From positions 7,048,501 through 7,112,500 of the forward strand of contig NZ_JARUBM010000002.1 in NCBI RefSeq assembly GCF_029626175.1: a stretch of DNA of 64,000 bases. Direction: 5' to 3'. The notes beneath the pieces were generated by a model. The model saw only the letters and a program-made list of their open reading frames with translations. It was not told where the DNA came from and ran no database searches. Shown piece by piece: positions 51,853 through 60,620 of the stretch. Within the stretch, counting starts at the first letter, position 1, and the number at the start of each line of letters is the position of its first letter. This stretch comes from Micromonospora sp. WMMD1082. Lineage in GTDB: Bacteria; Actinomycetota; Actinomycetes; Mycobacteriales; Micromonosporaceae. A program made the position numbers and the translations under genes.

Positions 51853-52846
51853 GGTCCCTCCGTACCGCCCGTTCCACCTCGCCGACGGCCGTCAGCACCT
51901 CGTCCACACCGATGGCGGCCACCGCGACAGGGCTGCCGCCCCGCACGGGGCCCGGCGCCGACCCGGCCCAGAGCACCCGGTGCCGCCGGCGCTCCGGCGG
52001 CGGCCCCCACCGGCTCGGTGGGATCGGTCCGAAGAGCACCACCGAGGCGGTGCGGTACCCGGTGGCCAGGTGCGCCACCCCGGTGTCCCCGCTGACCACC
52101 AGGCGGGCCTGCGCCACCAGGGCGGCCAACTGGGCGAGGTCGGTCCGGCCGGCCAGCACCGCGGTCGCCGGCAGCCCGGCGGCGTACGCGATCCGCAGGG
52201 CGCCGGCCCGCTCCGGCGGGCTGCCGGTCAGCACCACCCGGTGCCCCCGCGCGGCCAGCTCCCGGGCCAGGGCGGCGTACCGCCCGGCCGGCCAGCGCTT
52301 GGCGGGAACCTTCGAGCCGGGATGCAGCACGGTGACGCCGCCGGGCATGGTCCCCGGTGCCGGGCGGCGCAGGTCCAGGTCGGCCGGGTCGGCCACGATG
52401 CCGTACCCGCGCAGCAGCCGGCACCAGCGCGGCACCTCGTGCTCGTCGTCGTCCCAGTCCGGGCCGTCGCCGTGCCCGGCTTCGGTGTTGGCGAAGGCGA
52501 ACAGCCGGGCGGGGCGGGTGGCGGCGAGCAGCCGGTGCGACTCCGGGCCCCGACCGTGCAGGTTGACCGCGACCTCGACCGGCTCGGCAAGCCGGTCCGC
52601 CCGATCCCGCCGGTCCACCCGGTCCTGCCGGTCCACCCAGCCCTGCCGGTCCGGCCAGGCCGGGCGGTCCAGGCCGTCGGTGGGCAGCAGCCGGTCCACC
52701 CCGCCGACCAGCTCGACCAGCGGCCCGAGCCAGGCCGGCGCGGCGAGCACCAGCTCCCGGTCGGGGTACGCCGCGCGCAGCGCCCGCAGCGCCGGGACCG
52801 CCGTGGCGAGGTCACCGACGCCGAGGGCACGCAGCGCCAGGATCAC
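51836..52846 (-). CDS. Glycosyltransferase family 9 (heptosyltransferase-like)
   Basis: 336 aa from GTG 52846, which overlaps the SDR stop by four bases. ILALRALGVGDLATAVPALR is the GT9/WaaC-WaaF acceptor-lobe start; the donor lobe shows TVLHPGSKVPAKRWP, AGRTDLAQLAALVAQARLVV and SGDTGVAHLA (conserved GT9 pattern). The segment coded near 52600-52670 contains DRQ/DRR repeats, so it may be an inserted low-complexity linker. It probably transfers ADP-heptose or another sugar made by the neighbouring enzymes. Confidence 0.93.
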   Translation of the reverse strand: MILALRALGVGDLATAVPALRALRAAYPDRELVLAAPAWLGPLVELVGGVDRLLPTDGLDRPAWPDRQGWVDRQDRVDRRDRADRLAEPVEVAVNLHGRGPESHRLLAATRPARLFAFANTEAGHGDGPDWDDDEHEVPRWCRLLRGYGIVADPADLDLRRPAPGTMPGGVTVLHPGSKVPAKRWPAGRYAALARELAARGHRVVLTGSPPERAGALRIAYAAGLPATAVLAGRTDLAQLAALVAQARLVVSGDTGVAHLATGYRTASVVLFGPIPPSRWGPPPERRRHRVLWAGSAPGPVRGGSPVAVAAIGVDEVLTAVGEVERAVRRDRAVAA

Positions 52847-53538
52847 GGGTACGACGTCTCCTGCTCGGCACAGACCACCAGCTCGCGGACCGCGCAGCCG
52901 GCGGGCTGGGACAGCGCGAACATGACGGCGGCGGCGGTGTCCGCCGGGTCGTTGAGCACCGCGTCCGGACCCGGGCGGTAGCGCGGGTCGCGCTCGTCGA
53001 AGAAGGCGGTACGCATCCCGCCCGGCACCAGCAGCGTGACGCCCACGGTCCCGGCCAGCTCGGCGGCGAGCGCCCGGGTGAAGCCGACCACCCCGAACTT
53101 CGCCGCGCAGTACGCCGTCGCGTCGCTGACCGCCTTCACCCCCAGGGTGGACGCCACCGTGACGACGGTGCCCCGGGACGCCGCCAGGAACGGCAACGCG
53201 GCCCGGATCACCGCGGCGGTGGCCAGCAGGTCGACGGTGACGATCCGCTCCCATGTCTCGGCGGGGATGTCGGCGAGCCGGCCGGGCACGTCGACGCCGG
53301 CGGCGGTGACCACGCCGTCCAGTCCGCCCGCACGCTCGGCCAGTTCGCGGGTGGCCCGCTCGGCGGCCCGGGTGTCGGCCAGGTCGCACTCCACCCAGGG
53401 CACCCCGTCGGCGGGCGGTCGCCGATCCAGCACCAGCGGCCGGCCGCCGGCCCGGGCCACCGCCGTCACCACCGCCGCGCCCAGCCCGCTGGCGCCGCCG
53501 GTGACCAGCACCGTCCTCCCGGCACCCGGCGCGCTCAC
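52843..53538 (-). CDS. SDR family NAD(P)-dependent oxidoreductase
   Basis: 231 aa, classical SDR. Nucleotide motif TGGASGLGAAVVTAV, catalytic Ser and Tyr-x-x-x-Lys in VASTLGVKAVSDATAYCAAK. It is shorter and of a different class than the extended SDR HldD, the heptose 6-epimerase. It overlaps both neighbours by four bases, so it is an integral operon member and may modify the sugar by oxidation/reduction (inference). Confidence 0.93.
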   Translation of the reverse strand: MSAPGAGRTVLVTGGASGLGAAVVTAVARAGGRPLVLDRRPPADGVPWVECDLADTRAAERATRELAERAGGLDGVVTAAGVDVPGRLADIPAETWERIVTVDLLATAAVIRAALPFLAASRGTVVTVASTLGVKAVSDATAYCAAKFGVVGFTRALAAELAGTVGVTLLVPGGMRTAFFDERDPRYRPGPDAVLNDPADTAAAVMFALSQPAGCAVRELVVCAEQETSYP

Positions 53539-54968
53539 CGGCCCACCCCCTCGATGCTGGCGCCGGCCGTCGCGGCGATCATCGCGGTGGTGGACCGCCC
53601 GTCCAGGTAGGGGACCACCACGGTGTGCCCGCCCCAGCGGCGCAGGATCTCCGCCTCGGGCAGGCTGTCACCGTCGCCGGCACCGGTGGTGTAGTCCCCG
53701 CCCTTGACCCAGATGTCCGGACGCAACCAGGACAGCGCTGCCACCGGCGTCGGCTCGTCGAAGATCATCACCGCGTCGACGCAGCTCAGCGCGGCGAGCA
53801 GGCGGCTGCGGTCGTCCTGCCGCATGACCGGCCGCTCCGGTCCCTTGAGACCGCCGACGCTGGCGTCGGAGTTGAGGCACACCACCAGGCAGTCGCCGAG
53901 CTGCCGGGCGGCCTGCAGCGTCGCCACGTGACCGGCGTGCAGCAGGTCGAAGCAGCCGCCGGTGGCGACGACCGTACCCCCGGCCGCGCGGACCCGGGCC
54001 ACCACGGCGGCGGCCGCGGCCACCCCCACCCGGTCGCCGGCCACCGCGGTGTGCACGGCCTGCGGGGCCCGACGCACCGGCGGCGGCAGGGCCGTCGCCA
54101 CACCCCCGTCCGCCACATAGGCCGACGCCTCCACCACCGCCTCCTGCACCGCCTCGGACACCAGCGCCCCCCGGGCCAGGGCGAGACCGGCGGTCACCGC
54201 GAAGCGGTCACCCGCACCGCAGGTGTCCCCCTCGGCGGCGACCGGGGCGGGCACCACCAGCGGTGTCGACCCGGCGTGGCTGAGCAGCGCGCCGTCGGCG
54301 CCGAGCGTCACCGCGACCGCGCCCGCCCCCCACCGCTGCCGCAGGCGCTGCGCACCCTCGGCGGCGGTGGCCAGCCGGCTGGCCCCGGCGGGCGCCTCCA
54401 TCAGCTCACGCACCTCCGCCTCGTTCGGCGTGACCAGGTTCGCCCCGGGCACCGCGGCCGGCCCGCGCGGGTGCGGATCCCACACCACCGGTGCCCGGAT
54501 CGACGCCAGGGCCGCCCGCAGCGCCGGCTGCCGCGCCACCCCCCGGCCGTAGTCGCTGACCAGCACCACCGACGCCCGGTCGAGCACGCGCAACACCGGC
54601 TCACCCGGCTGACCCGGCTCACCGGCGCCGCCCCGGTCGTGGCGCAGCAGCACCCGGCCACCGGCCCGCAGGCGGATCTTCTCCGGGGTCGCCCCGGCCA
54701 GCCGCAGCGGGTACACCTGCACCCCGGCGGCGGCCAGCAGCACGCTCAACCTGGCCCCCCCGGCGTCGTCGGCCAGCGCGGTGACCAGGATGACCTCGGC
54801 GCCCTGCGCGGCGGCGAAGACGGCGGAGAGCCCGGCCCCGCCGGGCCGGTCGACGTGGGCGGTCTCGTCGAGCACGGGCACCGGCGAGTCCGGACAGAGC
54901 CGGTTCACCATGCCCTCGACGTCCCGGTCGAGCAGGGTGTCGCCGACCACCACCACAGGTCCCGTCAC
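53535..54968 (-). CDS. hldE: Bifunctional heptose 7-phosphate kinase/heptose 1-phosphate adenylyltransferase
   Basis: 477 aa, the normal HldE length. N-terminal PfkB kinase: PGGAGLSAVFAAAQGAEV, VLVSDYGRGVARQP, catalytic GAGD at 251-254 in GDTCGAGDRF. C-terminal nucleotidyltransferase: ATGGCFDLLHAGHVATLQAA with HxGH at 344-347, and DIWVKGGDYT. It makes heptose 1,7-bisphosphate and then, after GmhB, ADP-heptose. Overlaps the SDR by four bases. Confidence 0.95.
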   Translation of the reverse strand: MTGPVVVVGDTLLDRDVEGMVNRLCPDSPVPVLDETAHVDRPGGAGLSAVFAAAQGAEVILVTALADDAGGARLSVLLAAAGVQVYPLRLAGATPEKIRLRAGGRVLLRHDRGGAGEPGQPGEPVLRVLDRASVVLVSDYGRGVARQPALRAALASIRAPVVWDPHPRGPAAVPGANLVTPNEAEVRELMEAPAGASRLATAAEGAQRLRQRWGAGAVAVTLGADGALLSHAGSTPLVVPAPVAAEGDTCGAGDRFAVTAGLALARGALVSEAVQEAVVEASAYVADGGVATALPPPVRRAPQAVHTAVAGDRVGVAAAAAVVARVRAAGGTVVATGGCFDLLHAGHVATLQAARQLGDCLVVCLNSDASVGGLKGPERPVMRQDDRSRLLAALSCVDAVMIFDEPTPVAALSWLRPDIWVKGGDYTTGAGDGDSLPEAEILRRWGGHTVVVPYLDGRSTTAMIAATAGASIEGVGR

Positions 54969-54978
54969 GCTGTCCTCC

Positions 54979-55647
54979 TCACGCCTGCACCGACCGCGCG
55001 GTGCCGCCGTCCAGCACCACCTCGACGCCGGCCCGCACCGGCCCGGCGGCCGGCGCGGGCTCCGCCTGGTCGACCTGCTCGACCATCGCCTGTTCGACGT
55101 ACTCGCAGAGCAGGTGACTGGAGACCAGATGCAGCTCCTGCACGACCTGTGGGTCCGGTGAGTCCACCGCGAGCACCTCGTGGCAGGCGTCGGCGAGCGG
55201 GTTCGGGGCCAGCCCGGTGAACGCCCAGCAGCGCAGCCCCGCCTCCCGGCCGGCCTGCGCCGCGGTGAGCAGGTTGGCGCTGCCGCCGCTGGTGGAGAGC
55301 AGCAGCAGCACGTCGTCGGGGCGGCCGTGGGCGCGGACCTGGCGGGCGAAGACCTCGTCGTAGCCGTAGTCGTTGCCGATCGCGGTCAGCGCCGAGGTCT
55401 CGGCGTGCAGGGCGATGGCGGACAGCGGCTGGCGGTCGTCGCGGAGCTTGCCGACCAGTTCGGCGGTGAGGTGCTGCGCCTCGGCGGCGCTGCCGCCGTT
55501 GCCGGCCACCAGGAGCCGGCCACCGGCGGTGAGCCGACCCGCCAGCGTGGCACCCCACCGGGCGAGCAGCGGTTCGCACCTGCGGTACGGCGGCAGCGCC
55601 GCGGCCAGGTGCGCCAGGTGCGCGTCGAGCAGGGTGGTCGCCGGCAT
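54979..55647 (-). CDS. gmhA: Phosphoheptose isomerase (SIS domain)
   Basis: 222 aa from ATG 55647, coupled to the upstream GT stop (TGATG). SIS motifs: LLVAGNGGSAAEAQHLTAEL, LLLLSTSGGSANLLTAA; Glu/His residues in GKLRDDRQPLSAIAL and QELHLVSSHLLCEYVEQ match GmhA. It converts sedoheptulose 7-phosphate to D-glycero-D-manno-heptose 7-phosphate, the first step of the pathway. The C-terminal 30 residues are an Ala/Pro-rich extension. Confidence 0.94.
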   Translation of the reverse strand: MPATTLLDAHLAHLAAALPPYRRCEPLLARWGATLAGRLTAGGRLLVAGNGGSAAEAQHLTAELVGKLRDDRQPLSAIALHAETSALTAIGNDYGYDEVFARQVRAHGRPDDVLLLLSTSGGSANLLTAAQAGREAGLRCWAFTGLAPNPLADACHEVLAVDSPDPQVVQELHLVSSHLLCEYVEQAMVEQVDQAEPAPAAGPVRAGVEVVLDGGTARSVQA

Positions 55648-56864
55648 CAGGCCACCACCCGGGTCGGCCGACGCACGGCGGCCACCTCGGCGTAGACCTC
55701 GGAGAGGCGCTGGGCGGTGACCGTCCACGAGTAGTGCTGGCGGACCCGGGCCCGGGCCGCACCCGCGTACGCGAACCGGCGGATCCGGTCGTCGAGTAGC
55801 CCCCGCAGCGCCTCCCCCAACGCCCGCGGATCCCGCGCCGGCACCAGGTCACCGGTCACCCCGTCGACCACCGTGTCGCGCAGGCCGCCGACGGCGGTCG
55901 CCACCACCGGAACCCCGCACGCCATCGCCTCCAGCGGGGTCAGCCCGAACGGCTCGTACCAGGGCGCGGCGACCAGGATGTCCGCCGAGCGGTACCAGCG
56001 GCCCATCTCCTCGCGGGGCACCGCACCGACCAGGCGAACCCGGTCGGCGACGCCGCAGCTGCCGGCGAGGGCACGCAGCCGCCGGGCGTACGGGTCGGCC
56101 TCCAGCAGGCCGGCCGGTGGGCCGCCCACCACCACGCACTCGGCCTCGGGCACGTGCGCCATCGCGCGTACCACGGTCTGGAAGCCCTTGCGCTCCACCA
56201 GCCGGCCCACGGTGAGGATCCGGGCCCGGCCGGGTTCCCGCTCGGTGGCCGGCCCCAGCGGGGCGAACGTGCCCAGGTTCACCCCGGACGGGATGACGGT
56301 GATCCGGGACCGCGGCACCCCCATCCGGACCAGCTCGCCGACCTCGTCGCGGCACTGGGCGATCACCCGGTCGACCGCGCGGCCCAGCTGGAGTTCGTAC
56401 CCGATCCGCCGGGCCGGGCTGGTGTCCTGCACACCCTGGTGGCGGCGCTTCACCGTGCCGAGGGCGTGGTACGTCTGCACCACCGGCACCCCGGTCTGCC
56501 GGCCGGCCTCCAGCGCGGCCAGGCCGCTCATCCAGAAGTGCGCGTGGATCACCTCGGGTGCCCAGTCCCCGCCCCGCCAGCGGTCGACCAGCCAGGCGCC
56601 GAACGGCCCCATGTGCGGCAGCAGCGCGTCCTTGGCCACCGGCTCGGCCGGCCCGGCGGGGACGTGCACCACGTCGTAGCCGTCCGGGCCGCGTACGGTC
56701 ACCGGTAGGTCCACCGCGTCGCGGCGGGTGTAGACCCGCACGTCGTGCCCGGCGGCGGCGAGCGCGGCGGAGAGTTCCGCGACGTGCGTGTTCTGGCCGC
56801 CGGCGTCCTCGCCGCCCAGGATCGCGAGCGGGCTGGCGTGCTCCGAGATCATCGCTATCCGCAT
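55647..56864 (-). CDS. Glycosyltransferase family 4
   Basis: 405 aa from ATG 56864, preceded by GGAGGAGGAAG (excellent RBS); the frame is open much further upstream but that is antisense shadow. N-lobe MRIAMISEHASPLAILGGED and AGGQNTHVAELSAALAAAGH; C-lobe RILTVGRLVERKGFQTVV and the donor-binding EX7E in WYEPFGLTPLEAMACGVPVV. It is of the sucrose-phosphate-synthase-like GT4 type by its GGQNTHV motif. Operon member upstream of gmhA. Confidence 0.94.
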   Translation of the reverse strand: MRIAMISEHASPLAILGGEDAGGQNTHVAELSAALAAAGHDVRVYTRRDAVDLPVTVRGPDGYDVVHVPAGPAEPVAKDALLPHMGPFGAWLVDRWRGGDWAPEVIHAHFWMSGLAALEAGRQTGVPVVQTYHALGTVKRRHQGVQDTSPARRIGYELQLGRAVDRVIAQCRDEVGELVRMGVPRSRITVIPSGVNLGTFAPLGPATEREPGRARILTVGRLVERKGFQTVVRAMAHVPEAECVVVGGPPAGLLEADPYARRLRALAGSCGVADRVRLVGAVPREEMGRWYRSADILVAAPWYEPFGLTPLEAMACGVPVVATAVGGLRDTVVDGVTGDLVPARDPRALGEALRGLLDDRIRRFAYAGAARARVRQHYSWTVTAQRLSEVYAEVAAVRRPTRVVA

Positions 56865-57826
56865 ACTTCCTCCTCCAGCAGCCGGTCCCAGTCGGCGAGG
56901 AAACGGTCGAGGCCGTAGCGTTCCTGGGCGGCGGCGCGGGCCTCGGCGCCCGCCCGGCGCGCCCGGTCCGGCTCCGCGACGAACCGGCCGGCGGCCTCCA
57001 GCAGGGTGTCGACGCGGGTGGCGAGGGCACCGGCGCCCGGCGGCACCGCCGCCACCGCCTCGGTGGTGGCCAGCGCCACCACCGGCATGCCCATGGTCAT
57101 CGCCTCGATCAGGCTCAGCCCGAGCGAGGTCCACCGGCACAGGTGCAGGTACGCCCGGCGCTTCGCCAGCTCGGCGTGCATCCGATGCTGCGGCACGTCG
57201 TCGTGGCTGGTCAGCCGGTCGGCGGGCAGGCCGAGATGCGCGGCCAGCCCGGCCACCTTCATGCCGAAGACGTCCAGCGGGGCGATCTCGGCGAACCGGG
57301 GCAGCAGGTCGGTGCCGGTGACCCGCCAGCGGCGTACCGGCTCGTTGATCACGACGGCCAGCCGGTCCAGCTCGCCGGTGTACGCCACCGCCGGCGGCAC
57401 GATGCCGTGGTCGACGACGGTGGTGCGGGTGGCGCCGGTGTCCCAGAAGAGTTCGTTGAACGCGGTCACGTGGGCGATGAGCAGGTCGTCCCGGTCGGCC
57501 ATCGGGTGACGGCTGTTCGGCACGGCGCCGTCCTTCGGCGTGTTGTGCTCCACGTAGATCGCCGGCAGGTCCCGGCCCGGCCGGCGGCCGAGCCACTCCG
57601 TGGCCAGGTCGAGTTCCTCGGGGCGTTGCAGGATCACCAGGTCCACCTCGGCGGTCCGCAGCTGCTCCGGGCTCACCTCGGCGGCGCTCTCCGGCCAGGT
57701 GTAGGTGCGGGCGCGGCCCAGCCCGTACGGCCCCCGGTCCGGGGTGGCCGGGACCAGGTAGCGGTGTTTGCCGTGCACGAACGAGGTGGTCCAGGAGCCG
57801 TGCACGTGCCAGAGCAGGATGTTCAT
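56855..57826 (-). CDS. Glycosyltransferase of the heptose operon
   Basis: 323 aa from ATG 57826, overlapping the GmhB-GT9 fusion stop by four bases; its own stop overlaps the next GT by 10 bases. N-terminus MNILLWHVHGSWTTSFVHGK then LVPATPDRGPYGLGRARTY; C-terminal lobe RRAYLHLCRWTSLGLSLIEA with GMPVVALATTEAV is GT4/GT-B-like. It belongs to a poorly described actinobacterial GT group. Acceptor and donor unknown; heptose is possible from context. Confidence 0.88.
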   Translation of the reverse strand: MNILLWHVHGSWTTSFVHGKHRYLVPATPDRGPYGLGRARTYTWPESAAEVSPEQLRTAEVDLVILQRPEELDLATEWLGRRPGRDLPAIYVEHNTPKDGAVPNSRHPMADRDDLLIAHVTAFNELFWDTGATRTTVVDHGIVPPAVAYTGELDRLAVVINEPVRRWRVTGTDLLPRFAEIAPLDVFGMKVAGLAAHLGLPADRLTSHDDVPQHRMHAELAKRRAYLHLCRWTSLGLSLIEAMTMGMPVVALATTEAVAAVPPGAGALATRVDTLLEAAGRFVAEPDRARRAGAEARAAAQERYGLDRFLADWDRLLEEEVCG

Positions 57827-59556
57827 CGGCCCCTCCCGCCGCCGGTGACCACCGCCGGTGCCGGCCGGGCCGCCGAGGCGACCACGACCGCCGGCCGGTG
57901 CGCTGGCACCCGGTCCGGCGGGACGCCCAACAACCGCAGGGCGTCGAGGACCGCGCCCGGCTCGACGGTGCTGAGGCAGGGGTGGCCCGGGACCGGGCAG
58001 CGCGCGGCCCGGGTGTCGCGGCAGGCGGCGGTGGCGTCGCCGAGGCGTACCGCCGGCACCCGCCAGGGCCCCCACTGACCGAAGGGGACGGTGGGGGCGA
58101 AGAGGCTGACCACCGGTACCCCGTACGCGGCGGCCAGGTGCGCCGGGCCGGTGTTGCCGACCACCACGGCACCGGCGGCGGCGACCACACCGGCCAGCTC
58201 GGCCAGGCCGGTCCGGCCGCCGAGATCCCGGCAGTGCCGTCCGGCGACCCGGGCGGTGAGGTCGCGCTCGTGCGGCCCGCCGGTGACCACCACCCGGTGA
58301 CCGGCGGCGGTCAGCTGCCCGGCGATCCGTTCGGCCAGCTCGGGCGGGCAGCCCCGGGCCGGTGCCGCCGAACCGGGATGCAGCACCACGTAGCCCGGCT
58401 CGCCGGCCTCGGGCGGGGGCGGTGGCACCGGCCGCAGTCGCAGCTGCGGCTGGTCCCCCGTGGGAAGCATGTAGCCGGCGGCGGCGGCCAGCGACAGGGC
58501 ACGTTCGGCCTCCGGGACACCGGCCGGCACCCGGTGCCGCACGTCGAGCAGGCTCCCCGGGTAGTCGTCGCTGATCGCGGCGATCCGCCCGACACCGGCC
58601 ATCCGCAGCAGCAGCGCCAGCGGCAGCGGCGACTGGTGGAAGGAGGTGAAGATGACCGCCTCGTCGGCCGCCACGGCCGCCAACCGGGCGACCAGGGCGG
58701 CCATCTCGGTGGGCCGCACCGGCGCGGGGGCCGGGTCGATCCAGGGCAGCCGGTGCTCGACGATCTCGTCGACGCCGGGCAGCAGTTCGGCGGCGTCCCG
58801 CCCGCGCGGGCCGCAGAGCAGCACCACCCGGTCGGCGCCACCGGCGACCGCCCGGATGCCCGGTCCGGTCACCAGCACGTCGCCCGCCGAGTCCGACCGC
58901 ACCACCAGCACGGTCCGCCCCCGCCCGGCGGCGGGGCGCTCCGCCGGCCGCAGCGACTGCTGGCGGCGCAGGATCTCGGTGACCGCCGACGACAGGTCGG
59001 CGCTCACCCAGGGCGCCGCCGCGACCTCCTCGGCCCGGGTCACCGGCGTCGGCACCAGGACCGCCGCCGCACCGGCCGCCAGCGCCGCGGTGACGTCCCG
59101 GCCGATGTCGCCGATCATCACGCACCGGGCGGGTACGGTGCCCAGCGCCCGGGCGGCGGCGTGCACCAGGCCCGGTGCCGGCTTGCGGCACGGGCAGCCG
59201 TCCCCGTCGTCGTGCGGGCAGACCTGCCAGGAGTCGAAGGGGCCTAGCAGAGCCTCGATCCGGCGGTGCACCCGGCGCAGCTGTTCCTCGGTGAACAGGC
59301 CCCGGGCCAGCCCGGACTGGTTGGTCACCACGGCGAGCTTCAGGCCGGCGGCCCGCAACCGGTCCAGCGCCGCCCGGGCGCCCGGCATCGGGCGCACCTT
59401 GTCCGGATCTCCGTTGTACGGCACGTCCTCGACCAGGGTGCCGTCCCGGTCCAGCAGGACCGCGTCGAACAGGACCGGGCTCGCCCCGACCGGGCCGGCA
59501 CCGGCCAGCACCCCGGCTGACCTGCGCTGATCCGGCTCCCCATGGTCCTGTCGCAC
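57823..59556 (-). CDS. Fusion of GmhB-like HAD phosphatase and GT9 heptosyltransferase
   Basis: 577 aa from GTG 59556 (other GTG starts at 59511 and 59490 are possible). Residues about 28-195 are a HAD-IIIA phosphatase: DRDGT (D36, D38), VVTNQSGLARG, zinc loop CPHDDGDGCPC (C113, H115, C121, C123), MIGDIGRD; this is the GmhB fold. Residues about 214-577 are GT9: VVRSDSAGDVLVTGPGIRAV, VVLHPGSAAPARGCP and VVVGNTGPAHLAAAYGVPVV. The fusion removes the C7 phosphate and has a glycosyltransferase on one chain. First gene of the operon. Confidence 0.9.
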   Translation of the reverse strand: MRQDHGEPDQRRSAGVLAGAGPVGASPVLFDAVLLDRDGTLVEDVPYNGDPDKVRPMPGARAALDRLRAAGLKLAVVTNQSGLARGLFTEEQLRRVHRRIEALLGPFDSWQVCPHDDGDGCPCRKPAPGLVHAAARALGTVPARCVMIGDIGRDVTAALAAGAAAVLVPTPVTRAEEVAAAPWVSADLSSAVTEILRRQQSLRPAERPAAGRGRTVLVVRSDSAGDVLVTGPGIRAVAGGADRVVLLCGPRGRDAAELLPGVDEIVEHRLPWIDPAPAPVRPTEMAALVARLAAVAADEAVIFTSFHQSPLPLALLLRMAGVGRIAAISDDYPGSLLDVRHRVPAGVPEAERALSLAAAAGYMLPTGDQPQLRLRPVPPPPPEAGEPGYVVLHPGSAAPARGCPPELAERIAGQLTAAGHRVVVTGGPHERDLTARVAGRHCRDLGGRTGLAELAGVVAAAGAVVVGNTGPAHLAAAYGVPVVSLFAPTVPFGQWGPWRVPAVRLGDATAACRDTRAARCPVPGHPCLSTVEPGAVLDALRLLGVPPDRVPAHRPAVVVASAARPAPAVVTGGGRGR

Positions 59557-59827
59557 GCGCGGCGGGTTCCCTGCGCCCCGGGGAGTAAACGTCGGCCGTC
59601 GGCGGCACCGGAGCGGCGCCGCCCGCGGTGGCCTTACCCACGGCCCCCGAGAAGCTAACCCGACGACTCGTTGGCCCGGACCCCGGCCGGGTACCGCCAG
59701 GTGATGGCGGTCGTCGGGAGAAGGCGTCGACCTGACCCGGGCGCCCGGACGGGGAGCCATTTCACCCCGGAAGGGACATGTAGTTACGCTCTCGGGGAAC
59801 CCTGTCCGCCGACCGAGGATGTCCCCC

Positions 59828-60595
59828 ATGATCGAACCCGTCCAGTTACCTTCGCCGTGGCGGGACGCGCGCCTGACCGTCGTGGTCCCGACCTACAACG
59901 AGGCGGGCAACCTGCCGCTGCTGGTCGAGCGCCTCCTCGCCCTGCCGCTGCCCGGGCTGAAGGTGCTGGTCGCCGACGACAACTCACCGGACGGCACCGG
60001 CGAGGTCGCGGACAAGCTCGCGATCGAGCACCCCGAGCGGGTCGAGGTGGTGCACCGGCCGGGCAAGGAGGGTCTCGGCCGGGCGTACGTGGACGGAATC
60101 AGCCGGGCGCTCGACGGCGGCGCCGAGTACGTCGCCCAGATGGACGCCGACCTGTCCCACCCGCCGGAGGCGTTGCCCGGCATGCTCGGTGCCCTGCTGT
60201 CCACCCAGGCCGGTGTGGTGATCGGGTCACGGTACGTGCCCGGCGGCGAGCTGGACGAGAACTGGCCGCTGTACCGGCGGGCGCTCAGCGGCTGGGCGAA
60301 CCTCTACGTGCACACGCTGCTGCGGGTGCGGATCCGCGACCTGACCGCCGGTTTCAAGATCTGGCGGGCCGACGCGCTGCGGAACATCGGGCTGGAGCGG
60401 GTGCAGTCCAACGGCTACAGCTTCCAGGTCGAGATGCACTACCTCGCCACCAAGCTTGGGCACACGATTCTCGAGGTGCCGATCCGGTTCGAGGAGCGGC
60501 GCGACGGTGACTCGAAGATGACCACCGCCACCAAGATCGAGAGCGCCCTGATGCCGTTCAAGCTGCGTACCCGGCACCGCAACATCGAGCCCTGA
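59828..60595 (+). CDS. Polyprenol monophosphomannose synthase (Ppm1/Dpm1-type GT2)
   Basis: 255 aa from ATG 59828 (ATG 59819 in frame, but the GAGG just before it suits 59828). GT2 motifs: LTVVVPTYNEAGNLPLLVER, ADDNSPDGTGEVAD, AQMDADLSHPPE, TAGFKIWRADALRNI. It transfers mannose from GDP-mannose to polyprenyl phosphate, giving the lipid-linked donor for periplasmic mannosylation. Divergent from the heptose operon (about 270-base gap). Confidence 0.95.
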   Translation: MIEPVQLPSPWRDARLTVVVPTYNEAGNLPLLVERLLALPLPGLKVLVADDNSPDGTGEVADKLAIEHPERVEVVHRPGKEGLGRAYVDGISRALDGGAEYVAQMDADLSHPPEALPGMLGALLSTQAGVVIGSRYVPGGELDENWPLYRRALSGWANLYVHTLLRVRIRDLTAGFKIWRADALRNIGLERVQSNGYSFQVEMHYLATKLGHTILEVPIRFEERRDGDSKMTTATKIESALMPFKLRTRHRNIEP

Positions 60596-60620
60596 CCCCG
60601 CCGGCACCGGTCGGCGGTGG

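Noticed and set aside
56865..58190. N-terminal extension of the GT4 frame at 55647-56864
   Set aside because: The extension is Arg/Gly/Pro-rich and antisense-like, and a strong RBS plus typical GT4 N-terminus marks the start at 56864.
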